A stretch of 37,044 bases of DNA, from contig NZ_RXIZ01000015.1 of NCBI RefSeq assembly GCF_003987855.1, positions 445,006 through 482,049 of the forward strand, given 5' to 3'. Positions 25,231 through 33,052 of this stretch are shown in pieces. The stretch's first letter is position 1; each line of letters starts with the position of its first letter. The notes under the pieces are model-generated. The model had not been told where the DNA came from and ran no database searches. It saw only the letters and a list, made by a program, of their open reading frames with translations. The stretch comes from Hyphomicrobium sp. Its GTDB lineage: Bacteria; Pseudomonadota; Alphaproteobacteria; Rhizobiales; Hyphomicrobiaceae. A program made the translations under genes and the position numbers.

Positions 25231-26358
25231 ATGCTTTCGCGTGCGCCGGTCCCGTCCGAGTTTTGCAAAAAGCCCACAGCCGCCGGCGCGCCGCCGATCG
25301 TGAATGGGCTGGAAGTCGCTCTGTGCGCGATCGGGCTTGGCGCGGCAACGTTCGCAATTCTGTCGTTGCTGCGGCCAGAACTTCATGATGCGGCAGGATT
25401 GGCGTTTAAACTCGAGATCTCGCTGATCGCGGCAATAGCTGCTGCAATTTTGGGTCTTGGATGGGTCATCCTGCGCGCCAGACATAATCGGCTTCCGGTC
25501 ACGAAGAAGAGACAAAAAGCACCCGCTCTCTCCACCGATGCGCCAAGTGCCGCGCGCACGGCGGACATTCTGGTGGAACTACCAATTTCTACGGGCGGTC
25601 AGTCTGGGGAATCCGAGAAAGCTTCCATTGCTCGTCCGACACTGGAAGATGAGATTTTCGCCAAAGCCGACGCTCGAACGAGCGACGCTATTCCTCCGCC
25701 TCCCTGCTATTCCGAAATCGACGCTCTGGCGAGCCGCATCAAGGCGCATCGCCCCTCGGGCGGAGGTCAGCGCACCATCGTAACCGGAGAGACGGAAGAC
25801 GTGCCGCCGTTTTCTCTGGCACTCGAACTTGCCAAAGCGCTGGGCGATGCCGGCGCGCAGACAATCATCGTTGACTGGAGCCCGCGCGGGAACGGGTTTG
25901 GCCGCAGCGCCGGTCTCGACATGAGCCGCGGATGGAATGATCTGATTACCGGCAAGGCGGCGTTCAGCGATATCATTCAGCGACTGCCGGGGACACGCGC
26001 GCACGTCATTCCGAGCGGGGAAGCGATCTCCGGAGAAGGAGATCGGCTCGACGCGGATCTGTTGAACGTGACCTTCGACGCTCTCGACGAGGCTTACGAT
26101 TTCATCATCGTGACCGGACGCCATCAGGAAGCGCGCATCCTTTTCGAATGCATCGAAGGCCGCTTCGATGCCGGCGTGCTCGCCGCAGCGCTCCGCGAGA
26201 GCGACATACCTTTGGATCCTGCTGGACGGTTCCTCGGTTTCGATGTCGCCGAGATCGATATCCTACGCTACAAGCGTCCAGAACCGGTATCATCCCAAAT
26301 GTCGGGACGCATCGCGCTTGCCACGCGAACGCGCGAAGCCGCCGCTCAGAGCGCCTGA
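25231..26358 (+). CDS. Membrane protein with degenerate BY-kinase/CpsD-like domain
   Basis: 375 residues. Two transmembrane helices (about 28-47 and 62-83) precede a low-complexity linker (85-180) and a C-terminal domain that resembles the CpsD/Wzc-type tyrosine autokinases and ParA/MinD ATPases. RTIVTGETEDVPPFSLALELAKALGDAGAQTIIVDWSPRG matches the P-loop and Walker A' region in spacing, and the DLITGKAAFSDIIQ and HVIPSGEA blocks are typical. The Walker A lysine and serine/threonine are missing: GETEDVPPFS stands where GxxxGKS/T belongs. There is no tyrosine-rich tail. It is therefore probably a pseudo-kinase or scaffold in exopolysaccharide export. Neighbouring genes give no polysaccharide context. 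Confidence 0.75.
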   Translation: MLSRAPVPSEFCKKPTAAGAPPIVNGLEVALCAIGLGAATFAILSLLRPELHDAAGLAFKLEISLIAAIAAAILGLGWVILRARHNRLPVTKKRQKAPALSTDAPSAARTADILVELPISTGGQSGESEKASIARPTLEDEIFAKADARTSDAIPPPPCYSEIDALASRIKAHRPSGGGQRTIVTGETEDVPPFSLALELAKALGDAGAQTIIVDWSPRGNGFGRSAGLDMSRGWNDLITGKAAFSDIIQRLPGTRAHVIPSGEAISGEGDRLDADLLNVTFDALDEAYDFIIVTGRHQEARILFECIEGRFDAGVLAAALRESDIPLDPAGRFLGFDVAEIDILRYKRPEPVSSQMSGRIALATRTREAAAQSA

Positions 26359-26368
26359 GAGTTGACCA

Positions 26369-26578
26369 TCAGCGGTCTGGACGCTGCATCCAGCTGATGA
26401 GCCAGCCAGCCGGCAAAGCCCACAGAAGTCCTGCCACGACGTAATATCCAAGTTCGGCAAACTTGCTGACGTTGCGCACCTGAAGTACCACTGCGACGGC
26501 TACCGCCAGAATGGCGTAAAGGCCAACGAACAAAAGCAAGGCGACCGTTCCGATAAGCTTTCGCTTGCGCTGCGTCAT
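26369..26578 (-). CDS. DUF2842 small membrane protein
   Basis: 69 residues: a basic N-terminus (MTQRKRKL), two transmembrane helices (about 9-31 and 41-61), and the ending WALPAGWLISWMQRPDR typical of the DUF2842 family of alphaproteobacteria. Function is unknown. It is convergent with the BY-kinase-like gene (10 bp between stops) and diverges from ctaA. Confidence 0.85.
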   Translation of the reverse strand: MTQRKRKLIGTVALLLFVGLYAILAVAVAVVLQVRNVSKFAELGYYVVAGLLWALPAGWLISWMQRPDR

Positions 26579-26691
26579 GTGCTGACAGGGCCCGAATGAT
26601 TAACGTTTGGCGCGCCGCATGGGCGCATTGTTCGTCTCCGTTGATGGAGTATCACACCCTACAGAAAGCGGCTTGAGGATTTGCCCCGCCG

Positions 26692-27813
26692 ATGACGATG
26701 ATGCAACTTGCCGATAACCGCCAAGCAATGGCCGCCGAGGAACGCGACGGCGGCCGCCGCGCCGTTTCCGTTTGGCTGTGGATCGTCGCCGCTCTGGTTT
26801 TTGCCATGGTGGTCGTGGGGGGCGCGACGCGCCTGACCGAAAGCGGGCTGTCGATCACCGAATGGCAGCCGTTGCTTGGCGCGATCCCGCCGCTCAACGA
26901 AGCCGACTGGATGTCGGCCTTCGACAAATACAAGCAGATCCCGCAGTATCACGCTCTGAACCAGGGCATGACGCTCGATGAGTTCAAATTCATCTATTAT
27001 TGGGAATGGAGCCACCGGCTTCTTGGCCGGGCCATCGGCGTCGTTTTCGCTCTGCCGTTTTTGTACTTCTGGTGGACGCGCAAACTGAAGCGCGGCACCG
27101 GAATGAAGTTTCTCGGCATCCTCGCGCTGGGTGGCCTGCAAGGATTCATCGGCTGGTACATGGTGAGTTCTGGCCTGAGCGAGCGCATCGAGGTGAGCCA
27201 ATACAGGCTCGCTCTCCACCTCACGACCGCCTTCATGATCCTTGGATTGCTTGTCTGGGCAGCGCTCGAAGAGTGGCCCGGAGTGCCGCGTGTGACGGGT
27301 GAGGTGGCGACGCCAGTGATCAGGCGTATGGCGCCCTTGATCGTCACCGCAGTCTTGGTCCAGGTCGTGCTCGGCGCATTCGTTGCTGGGCTTCGTGCAG
27401 GCTACATCTACAACACGTGGCCATCCATGAACGGCCAGTTCGTTCCCAGCGACTATTGGCTCAAACCCGCCTATCTGAGCTTCTTCGAGAGCCACGCGGC
27501 GACGCAGTTCAATCATCGGATGATGGCCTACTTCGTCGCCTTCCTGAGCTTTCTGCAAATTTGGCTGACGAGCCGCTCGCCTGTGGACGATCGCATTCGT
27601 CTCACCGCTCAGTGGCTCGGCGCGGCGGTCGTCATGCAGATCGCGCTCGGCATCTTCACGCTTTTGTCTCATGTCCGGCTGGATCTCGGACTCATGCATC
27701 AAGGGGGGGGCGCAGTGGTGTTCGTGCTGGCGGTCGTCCATCTCCACGCCACCCGCCGAGCCGGAATAGTGCCGCGCGATTTCTACGCTAGCCGAGGCCG
27801 AGCATCAGCTTGA
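26692..27813 (+). CDS. ctaA: Heme A synthase CtaA (COX15 type)
   Basis: 373 residues with eight predicted transmembrane helices. It oxidises the C8 methyl of heme O to the formyl group of heme A, needed by aa3-type cytochrome oxidases. Family blocks are VVGGATRLTESGLSITEWQP, the EWSHRLLGRAIG segment with a heme-ligand His, LALHLTTAF, NTWPSMNGQFVP, QFNHRMMAYF with a second His, and LMHQGGGAVVF. Two-domain symmetry is visible. The 3' end overlaps the convergent argC gene by 26 bp. No other oxidase genes are in the window. Confidence 0.97.
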   Translation: MTMMQLADNRQAMAAEERDGGRRAVSVWLWIVAALVFAMVVVGGATRLTESGLSITEWQPLLGAIPPLNEADWMSAFDKYKQIPQYHALNQGMTLDEFKFIYYWEWSHRLLGRAIGVVFALPFLYFWWTRKLKRGTGMKFLGILALGGLQGFIGWYMVSSGLSERIEVSQYRLALHLTTAFMILGLLVWAALEEWPGVPRVTGEVATPVIRRMAPLIVTAVLVQVVLGAFVAGLRAGYIYNTWPSMNGQFVPSDYWLKPAYLSFFESHAATQFNHRMMAYFVAFLSFLQIWLTSRSPVDDRIRLTAQWLGAAVVMQIALGIFTLLSHVRLDLGLMHQGGGAVVFVLAVVHLHATRRAGIVPRDFYASRGRASA

Positions 27814-28732
27814 TGTTCTGCACGGCGGCTCCGGCAGCGCCCTTGCCAAGATTATCAAGGCGCGCGACCAGGACAGCCTGATTGAGCGCGCTTTTGCCGA
27901 ACACAAAAAGCTCTAGCTTATCGGTCCCGTTGAGAGCCTCCGCTTCAAGCCGGCTCACGCGCGCGGAAGAATCGGCGGCCACGCTGACGAACTCGCTGCC
28001 GCGATAGTGTTCGTCAAGAACGAGCTCGATATCACGCAGGCATGGCCTGCCCGGGAGCGTGTCCAGGTGCAGCGGGACGGAGACAAGCATCCCCTGCCGG
28101 AAGTTGCCGACGCTTGGCACGAAGATCGGCCGTCGCGACAGACCCGAATAGGTTTGCAGCTCCGGCACGTGCTTGTGCTCTAGTCCCAGCCCGTAGAGCT
28201 CGAACGAAGGCGCATGTCCCGCCTCATAAGCTTCGATCATCGTCCGCCCGCCACCGGAATAGCCGGAGACGGCATTGACGGTGATCGGATGGTCGGGCTC
28301 GATGATGCCCGCATCGACGAGCGGCCTAAGCAGCGCAATGCCGCCGGTCGGATAGCAGCCTGGATTGGCGACGCGCCGCGCCGACCGAATGATGTCGGCA
28401 TGGCCACGGCTCATTTCGGCAAAGCCGTAGACCCAGCCATCCGCAACGCGGTGCGCCGTCGAAGCATCGACGATCTTTGGCGCGTCGGGGCCGAGTTCGT
28501 CGGCAAGCGCTACCGTCTCGCGAGCCGCGTCGTCCGGCAAGCAAAGCACGACGAGTTCGACATCGCGCAGCATCTCAGCCCGTGCGGTGCGATCCTTCCG
28601 CTTCGTCGGATCGATGCTTCTGACCTCGATCCCTTCGACGCCGGCCAGCCGCTCGCGGATTTCGAGGCCGGTCGTCCCGGCCTCGCCATCGATGAATACC
28701 CGAGCGAGCCTTGTCTTCGTCGCCGTCGTCAT
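27788..28732 (-). CDS. argC: N-acetyl-gamma-glutamyl-phosphate reductase ArgC (short type)
   Basis: 314 residues from ATG 28732. It reduces N-acetylglutamyl 5-phosphate to the semialdehyde in arginine synthesis, using NADPH. The GEAGTTGLEIRERL nucleotide-binding loop at the N-terminus and VANPGCYPTGG with catalytic Cys126 identify it. The length and the GEAGTTG loop fit the shorter type 2 ArgC. A GTG at 28741 would add three residues, but ATG 28732 overlaps the terC stop exactly (ATGA), implying coupling to terC. The 3' end overlaps ctaA. Confidence 0.96.
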   Translation of the reverse strand: MTTATKTRLARVFIDGEAGTTGLEIRERLAGVEGIEVRSIDPTKRKDRTARAEMLRDVELVVLCLPDDAARETVALADELGPDAPKIVDASTAHRVADGWVYGFAEMSRGHADIIRSARRVANPGCYPTGGIALLRPLVDAGIIEPDHPITVNAVSGYSGGGRTMIEAYEAGHAPSFELYGLGLEHKHVPELQTYSGLSRRPIFVPSVGNFRQGMLVSVPLHLDTLPGRPCLRDIELVLDEHYRGSEFVSVAADSSARVSRLEAEALNGTDKLELFVFGKSALNQAVLVARLDNLGKGAAGAAVQNIKLMLGLG

Positions 28733-29487
28733 TTGAACCACATCCCGATCCGATGCTTGATGCCTTCCCAGATCGTCTCCGAGCAGCCGATGCCATAGTT
28801 CGCGCAGGCAATCCTATGGCTGTCGCGGTAGATCATATCGATCGCAACATAAAGGATGATGGCAAGTCCGACCCATGCGATCCACGGATAGCGGGCCAGC
28901 AGCTTCGCTATGTATGTCGAGGCAACCGCCATCAGCACGATCGCGATCGCAAGGCCGATGATCAGGACCAGAGTGGATTCGCCGGCCGCGCCCGCCACCG
29001 CCAGCACGTTGTCGAGCGACATCGAAAGGTCGGCAAGGATGATCGTCCAAAGCGCCGCCCAGAAGCTCGACGGGTGAGGGTGCGGATCTGCGGAAGCAAG
29101 GTTCTTCTCAACCTCGTGGATCGAATGCGTTTCCGCCTCCACGATCTGCTTGTACATCTTCCAGCATACGAACAGGAGCAGGATGCCGCCGGCAAACGTC
29201 AGGCCGATCACCTGAAGCATCTGCTGGGCGACGCCGGAGAAAACGATCCGCAGCACCACAGCCCCGAGAATGCCCCAGAAGATCACCTTCGCGCGCATCG
29301 ACTTCTCGACCCGCGAGGCTGCCATGCCAACGACGATCGCGTTGTCGCCCGCGAGTGTCAGGTCGATCATGAGGATGTTGAAGAGGGGAACGGCGTGCGT
29401 TCGCCACCAATGGGGCGAGAGGAGATAACCAATGTCAGTTATGAGAACCGTCCAAAGTTCATGAATTCCGTTCAGCACTACGTCCAT
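28729..29487 (-). CDS. TerC-family integral membrane protein
   Basis: 252 residues with about seven transmembrane helices. The two inverted TerC blocks are visible: MIDLTLAGDNAIVVGMAAS and ILADLSMSLDNVLAVAGAA, each with the acidic and Asn residues that likely bind metal. A charged cytosolic loop (MYKQIVEAETHSIHEVEKNLASADPHPHP) joins the halves. TerC proteins of this YjbE-like type are linked to manganese or tellurite handling and to metal loading of exported enzymes. It is coupled to argC by a 4-bp overlap, an odd functional pairing. No yybP-ykoY-type riboswitch is evident upstream. Confidence 0.93.
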   Translation of the reverse strand: MDVVLNGIHELWTVLITDIGYLLSPHWWRTHAVPLFNILMIDLTLAGDNAIVVGMAASRVEKSMRAKVIFWGILGAVVLRIVFSGVAQQMLQVIGLTFAGGILLLFVCWKMYKQIVEAETHSIHEVEKNLASADPHPHPSSFWAALWTIILADLSMSLDNVLAVAGAAGESTLVLIIGLAIAIVLMAVASTYIAKLLARYPWIAWVGLAIILYVAIDMIYRDSHRIACANYGIGCSETIWEGIKHRIGMWFK

Positions 29488-29589
29488 CGTCTCTCCGAAC
29501 CCCCCGGTTCTCTCAAACCGCCGGAAATGGCGGAAAATCCATGGCTATGTGGCATTGGTGTGCCCCTGCGACAACCCTTGGGGCGCAGA

Positions 29590-29625
29590 AAAGCAAACAG
29601 CCCGCCGAGGTGGCGGGCTGTGCTT
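29590..29625 (-). terminator. Intrinsic terminator of the rplM-rpsI operon
   Basis: Perfect 9-bp arms CAGCCCGCC (29598-29606) and GGCGGGCTG (29612-29620) with a 5-nt loop. On the minus strand the stem is followed by TTTGCTTTT. It lies about 28 bp after the rpsI stop and separates it from terC. Confidence 0.92.
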
Positions 29626-29647
29626 TCGTATCGCGTGGTCGCTGCGA

Positions 29648-30127
29648 CTAGCGCTTCGAGAACTGGAAGGACTTGCGAGCTTTGACCTTGCCGTACTTTT
29701 TGCGTTCGACGACGCGGCTGTCACGGGTGAGGAAGCCCTGCTTCTTCAGTACGCCGCGCAGCTCCGGCTCATAGTAGGTCAGAGCCTTCGAAATGCCGTG
29801 ACGAACGGCGCCCGCCTGGCCCGAAAGCCCGCCGCCAGCAACTGAAATACGGATGTCGTATTGCGTTGCGCGGTTTGCGAGATCGAGCGGCTGCTGCAGG
29901 AGCATCTGCAGCACGGGACGCGCGAAGTAGGCCTTGTAGTCCTTCTCATTGACCGTGATGGTGCCCTTGCCGGGCTTGAGCCACACACGGGCAACAGCGT
30001 TCTTGCGCTTGCCGGTGGCGTAAGCGCGGCCAAGTTTATCGAGCTTCTGCGTGCGAACGGGCGCCGCTTCCGGCTCTGAGCCCTTGACGGCCGCGAGATC
30101 GGCGAGGGTCTTTGTTTCGGTAACCAT
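29648..30127 (-). CDS. rpsI: 30S ribosomal protein S9
   Basis: 159 residues. The C-terminal S9 core starts at [25 protein letters not shown] and ends with the [17 protein letters not shown] tail that reaches the P-site tRNA. The N-terminal extension of about 30 residues ([21 protein letters not shown]) is typical of alphaproteobacterial S9. It follows rplM after 5 bp and is cotranscribed. Confidence 0.98.
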   Translation of the reverse strand: MVTETKTLADLAAVKGSEPEAAPVRTQKLDKLGRAYATGKRKNAVARVWLKPGKGTITVNEKDYKAYFARPVLQMLLQQPLDLANRATQYDIRISVAGGGLSGQAGAVRHGISKALTYYEPELRGVLKKQGFLTRDSRVVERKKYGKVKARKSFQFSKR

Positions 30128-30132
30128 GGATC

Positions 30133-30594
30133 TTAGACCCTCACGTTCTTGCGGTTGAGCTTCGCGATATCGAGCTTTTCCGGATTCTGGGCTTCATGCG
30201 GATGCGCGGCACCCTTGTAGACGCGCAGATTGCGCATCAGCTGCCGATGGAGCGGGCCGCGTGCGAGCATGCGCTCGACGGCCTTCTCGACGATCCGTTC
30301 GGGATGCTTGCTATCGAAGATTTGGCGCGGGGTGCGCTCCTTGATGCCGCCGGGATAGCCGGTGTGCTTGTAGTAGACTTTGTCTTCGCGCTTCGCGCCG
30401 GTGAAGACGACCTTCTCGGCATTGATGACGACGATGTTGTCACCGCAATCGACATGCGGCGTGTAGATCGGTTTGTGCTTGCCCTTGAGGCGCGTCGCGA
30501 TGAGAGCGGCGAGGCGGCCGACAACGAGCCCTTCGGCGTCGATGAGGACCCACTTCTTCTCCACAGTGGCCGGCTTGGCGACATAGGTAGACAT
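30133..30594 (-). CDS. rplM: 50S ribosomal protein L13
   Basis: 153 residues. Typical L13 blocks are [43 protein letters not shown] and [26 protein letters not shown] precedes the ATG at about 10 nt. First gene of the rplM-rpsI operon. The promoter is expected in 30595-30730, where I see no convincing -35/-10 pair. Confidence 0.98.
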   Translation of the reverse strand: MSTYVAKPATVEKKWVLIDAEGLVVGRLAALIATRLKGKHKPIYTPHVDCGDNIVVINAEKVVFTGAKREDKVYYKHTGYPGGIKERTPRQIFDSKHPERIVEKAVERMLARGPLHRQLMRNLRVYKGAAHPHEAQNPEKLDIAKLNRKNVRV

Positions 30595-30745
30595 TATATT
30601 GAAGCTCCTTGGCGGACGGCTGCGCGTCCTGCGACGGCGCGCGGCGTTCCGAGAAGCGGCGTAGATACGCGAACTCGTGAAGAATTTGCAAGTTATTTCT
30701 GAGGATCAGTATATTAGCCAATAAAAACAATATAATAAGTAAGAA

Positions 30746-30781
30746 GGTAAAATATTACCGCAATGTGGTATCATGATACCA
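30746..30781. repeat. Two adjacent dyads in an AT-rich patch
   Basis: GGTAA (30746-30750) and TTACC (30755-30759) with a 4-nt loop, then a perfect 16-bp palindrome TGGTATCATGATACCA (30766-30781). They sit in an unusually AT-rich stretch (about 30710-30800) upstream of rplM, directly beside the insertion site of the mobile element. The palindrome has the form of a dimeric repressor operator, but no adjacent regulator gene is present. Confidence 0.75.
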
Positions 30782-30784
30782 GAT

Positions 30785-30792
30785 AGAGTTAG
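30785..30792. repeat. Left copy of 8-bp target-site duplication
   Basis: AGAGTTAG, identical to 33063-33070 beyond the other end of the element; with the preceding T the match is 9 bp. An 8-bp duplication is the known size for IS1595-family insertions. Confidence 0.6.
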
Positions 30793-30800
30793 AGGATTGT

Positions 30801-30815
30801 CGGCTTGACAAACCC
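30801..30815 (+). repeat. Left terminal inverted repeat core
   Basis: CGGCTTGACAAACCC, an exact inverted copy of 33038-33052. It includes a TTGACA word facing inward, so it may also act as a -35 element. Confidence 0.85.
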
Positions 30816-30861
30816 ACTAGCTTTTGCAACTTTTAGCTGTCCTAAAATTCGTCTGGAGGGA

Positions 30862-31038
30862 TCAGCGCTTGCGCTTTTTGGCAGCGGTTTTTGCGGCTGG
30901 CGGCGGAGCCTTCGCGATGGCGCTCAGCACCCGGTCGAAGACCTCTGGTCGGTCGTCTGTTTCCAGCTCGCGCGCTTTGTCGATGAACTTCTGTTTCTGC
31001 GTGCGCGTGTCGGGCTGTGTGTCTTTGGGTTTGGCCAT
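30862..31038 (-). CDS. Small basic hypothetical protein (58 aa), passenger gene
   Basis: 58 residues from ATG 31036-31038 to TGA 30862-30864. It begins MAKPKDTQPDTRTQKQKFI, continues with a helical acidic segment (KARELETDDRPEVFDRVLSAIAKA), and ends in a lysine/arginine-rich tail (KTAAKKRKR). I do not recognise a named family, but the mix of a charged helix and a basic tail suggests nucleic-acid contact. It lies inside the mobile element near its left end, in the same direction as the transposase and HEPN pair. No strong ribosome binding site is visible. Confidence 0.65.
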   Translation of the reverse strand: MAKPKDTQPDTRTQKQKFIDKARELETDDRPEVFDRVLSAIAKAPPPAAKTAAKKRKR

Positions 31039-31081
31039 AACGCAAGATTAGCTGATTTGCTGGCGTGCCGCGAGGTGCGTC

Positions 31082-31291
31082 ATGGTTGAGATCAAAAATC
31101 TTGAAGTCTTCGACATTTCGACCTTGTTGGAAAAAATCGCCACTCGCCTAGATAAAGCGCAGTACAGACGAGAAACAATGAGCCCAGAAGAAGCCTTCGG
31201 TGATGCTCTCGCAGAGGTAGCCGATGCCATAAGGGACGTGGCGCGCGAGTATCAGGGGTCCATCAGTAGAATAATGCCATCGGCAAGGTAG
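31082..31291 (+). CDS. Small hypothetical protein (69 aa), passenger gene
   Basis: 69 residues, mostly predicted helix (VFDISTLLEKIATRLDKAQY and EEAFGDALAEVADAIRDVAREYQ), acidic overall. GAGG lies before the ATG at suitable spacing. The 3' end overlaps the convergent partner-protein gene by 40 bp. It diverges from the 58-residue gene with 43 bp between starts. I do not recognise the family. Confidence 0.55.
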   Translation: MVEIKNLEVFDISTLLEKIATRLDKAQYRRETMSPEEAFGDALAEVADAIRDVAREYQGSISRIMPSAR

Positions 31292-31626
31292 AAATTGTTG
31301 AATCGATTATTTTGCATGAATACCGAGCTTTTTCCTGTAACCCGCGCAAATTTGGACAGGCCTCGGATTGCTTCATGCGAGTCCGGAATCAATTCAAGAT
31401 AGCTTGCGTCGATGCCTGGGAAATCTTGCTTATTTTGCGAAATAGCTTCTGACACCTTTCTATAGAAAGTGCGCTGGTCGGTAAAATTTTTGGGTCCCAC
31501 GATCCAAAGTTTCCAGGTTTCAACGTCACTGTTGTGGACCCACATAGCCGCCCGCGCCTTGAAACCTTTAGCCTCAAGTAAGTCGATGAGCTTGTGGCCC
31601 GCCGTTACCAGTACGTTTGTATCCAC
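31252..31626 (-). CDS. Hypothetical protein, partner of the HEPN gene
   Basis: 124 residues. It begins MDTNVLVTAGHKLIDLLEAKG, then AAMWVHNSDVETWKLWIVGP and a helical middle (FYRKVSEAISQN), and ends NNFYLADGIILLMDP. No named domain is recognised; the first 50 residues look like a compact alpha/beta unit. The start is GTG 31624-31626 with AGGGG 7 nt upstream, inside the 3' end of the HEPN gene (22-bp overlap), so translation is coupled. The tight pairing suggests a complex or toxin-antitoxin-like unit, but no catalytic motif supports that directly. Confidence 0.75.
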   Translation of the reverse strand: MDTNVLVTAGHKLIDLLEAKGFKARAAMWVHNSDVETWKLWIVGPKNFTDQRTFYRKVSEAISQNKQDFPGIDASYLELIPDSHEAIRGLSKFARVTGKSSVFMQNNRFNNFYLADGIILLMDP

Positions 31627-32027
31627 GGGAATACCCCTGACGCGCTGTCATTAACTGCAGCCAAGAGAAGTTGGGCCGATGTCGGGTCCACCACCTCGTA
31701 GCGCTTTTCTGGCGACCATTGAGCGGCAATACCCCAGTTTTGCGCAAAGTCTGCATCAGATGCTTCTTTAGTTCTTTTTTCTTCGCTTAGGCCAGCAAGA
31801 CCGATGAGGCTGGGCAGAACATGAGTGTGCATGTCGTTGATGAATTTCTTGTCGGGTATTACCTCGGCCGACATTTGCTTGGCCACGCAAGCCTTCAGCC
31901 CGATCTCAACAGCAAATCCACCGAGGTAGTAAGCGTTAGACCACCGCCGATGTGCAAGCAAAAGCAACGCGTCATCTAGCTTTGCTTTTGCTATCAACTT
32001 GAGATGATCCCGCCTGTAAAACGGCAT
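31605..32027 (-). CDS. HEPN-domain protein, passenger gene
   Basis: 140 residues. DDALLLLAHRRWSNAYYLGGFAVEIGLKACVAKQ matches the first helices of HEPN proteins, and MHTHVLPSLIGLAGL followed by the RYEVVDPTSAQLLLAAVND helix and a WIQTYW end fits the rest. HEPN proteins include many RNases of toxin-antitoxin and defence systems. The Rx4-6H catalytic motif of those RNases is not visible here, so it may bind rather than cut. AAGAGG precedes the ATG at 5 nt. It starts 9 bp after the transposase stop and overlaps its partner by 22 bp. Confidence 0.8.
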   Translation of the reverse strand: MPFYRRDHLKLIAKAKLDDALLLLAHRRWSNAYYLGGFAVEIGLKACVAKQMSAEVIPDKKFINDMHTHVLPSLIGLAGLSEEKRTKEASDADFAQNWGIAAQWSPEKRYEVVDPTSAQLLLAAVNDSASGVFPWIQTYW

Positions 32028-32036
32028 TATCGCCTC

Positions 32037-32990
32037 TTAGGTGGGGTTGATTTTGTCAGACGGTCGGTACGTCAGTCGCTTGCCCTTAGCACCTACAATC
32101 GCCTTAATTGCCCGAGCCTTGTCGTCAACGCCGCGCGCAATGCGGTTTGAATACCGGAAATCAAATTCCGCCAAGTAACGATGCAGATGCTTCTCGCTGC
32201 AATGCTGATAGACGCCCTTCATTCCACGCTTGAAGATCGAGAAGTAGCCTTCAATCGTGTTCGTGTGAATTTCACCGCGACCGTACTGGCCAGCTGAGTG
32301 ATTGACGAAGGCGTGTAGGAACTCTTTGTCTAGGTTCCGATAGTAGCCAGCGTCATCTGTGACGATCTTCGCTTCGGCCGCGAGGTTCGCGCGAATGATC
32401 GGCAGGATGTTATCCTGATTGGCCTCGTTGATGTGGAAGCTTCGGGCTTCGCCTTCGCGGCTAACAAGCGTCAGCACGGCGTTACGATGAGCGTAGCCAC
32501 GACGGACATCTTTCTTGCCGCCCTTGTAGCCAACGAACGTCTCATCAATTTCAACGATTGTTCCCCCGCCGCCCATCGGGGAGAAAGCACCCGAACGCAT
32601 AGCTTCCCGGATACGATGCGACATGAACCACGCCGCTTCGTATGTGATCTCCAACGTCCGATGAAGCTGATGGCTAGAGATGCCCTTCTTTGAAGAGCAC
32701 ATCAGGTGCATCGCCTGAAACCACTTGGTCAGGGGGATGTGGCTGTCTTCGAAGATCGTGCCCATGCGAACGGTGAACTGCTTGCGGCAATGACCGCACT
32801 TCTTCAGCCCAAGACGCTCAACGCCGTTCGGGTGCTTTTTGCTCGGCTTGGAGCGGACGCCGCTCAACTTATAGATGCGCTCTTTGCCGCCGCAGTGGGG
32901 GCAAACCGGACCATCAGCCCAGATTAGCGACTCCAGCTTTTCGAAAGCCTTCGCTTCATCGTGAAAATGAGGCTCGCTGAGTGCCGACAT
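32037..32990 (-). CDS. IS1595-family (ISXO2-like) transposase
   Basis: 317 residues from ATG 32990. The N-terminal zinc ribbon has CPHCGG and CGHCRKQF. The DDE-like core has VEIDETFVG (first Asp), IVTDDAGYY (second Asp) and HTNTIEGYFSIFKRG (Asn/Glu region), the ISXO2 pattern. GAGGGA precedes the ATG at about 8 nt; a TTG at 33008 would add six residues but has no advantage. It is driven by a promoter that overlaps the right terminal repeat. The reading frame is intact, so the element may be active. Confidence 0.95.
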   Translation of the reverse strand: MSALSEPHFHDEAKAFEKLESLIWADGPVCPHCGGKERIYKLSGVRSKPSKKHPNGVERLGLKKCGHCRKQFTVRMGTIFEDSHIPLTKWFQAMHLMCSSKKGISSHQLHRTLEITYEAAWFMSHRIREAMRSGAFSPMGGGGTIVEIDETFVGYKGGKKDVRRGYAHRNAVLTLVSREGEARSFHINEANQDNILPIIRANLAAEAKIVTDDAGYYRNLDKEFLHAFVNHSAGQYGRGEIHTNTIEGYFSIFKRGMKGVYQHCSEKHLHRYLAEFDFRYSNRIARGVDDKARAIKAIVGAKGKRLTYRPSDKINPT

Positions 32991-33018
32991 GACAAAATTC
33001 CCTCTCAATCTGAGAAGG

Positions 33019-33048
33019 AATATAGGGCCTTAGACACGGGTTTGTCAA
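33019..33048 (-). promoter_or_regulatory. Sigma-70-type promoter in the right end of the element
   Basis: On the minus strand TTGACA (33043-33048), an 18-bp spacer and TATATT (33019-33024), about 30 bp upstream of the transposase ATG. The -35 box is part of the terminal inverted repeat, so transposase binding could repress its own transcription. Confidence 0.75.
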
Positions 33049-33052
33049 GCCG
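33038..33052 (-). repeat. Right terminal inverted repeat core
   Basis: Exact complement of 30801-30815. It contains the -35 box of the transposase promoter. Confidence 0.85.

Noticed and set aside
26659-27747. Long antisense open frame (362 codons) over ctaA
   Set aside because: The product is rich in His, Asp and Arg and has no domain, whereas the plus strand is a clear heme A synthase.
29488-29590. Possible manganese (yybP-ykoY) riboswitch before terC
   Set aside because: The short gap shows no matching paired structure; the only strong hairpin is the rpsI terminator.
28711-29685. Open frame of 324 codons antisense to terC and the rpsI end
   Set aside because: It crosses a terminator and two well-supported genes and has shadow-type composition.
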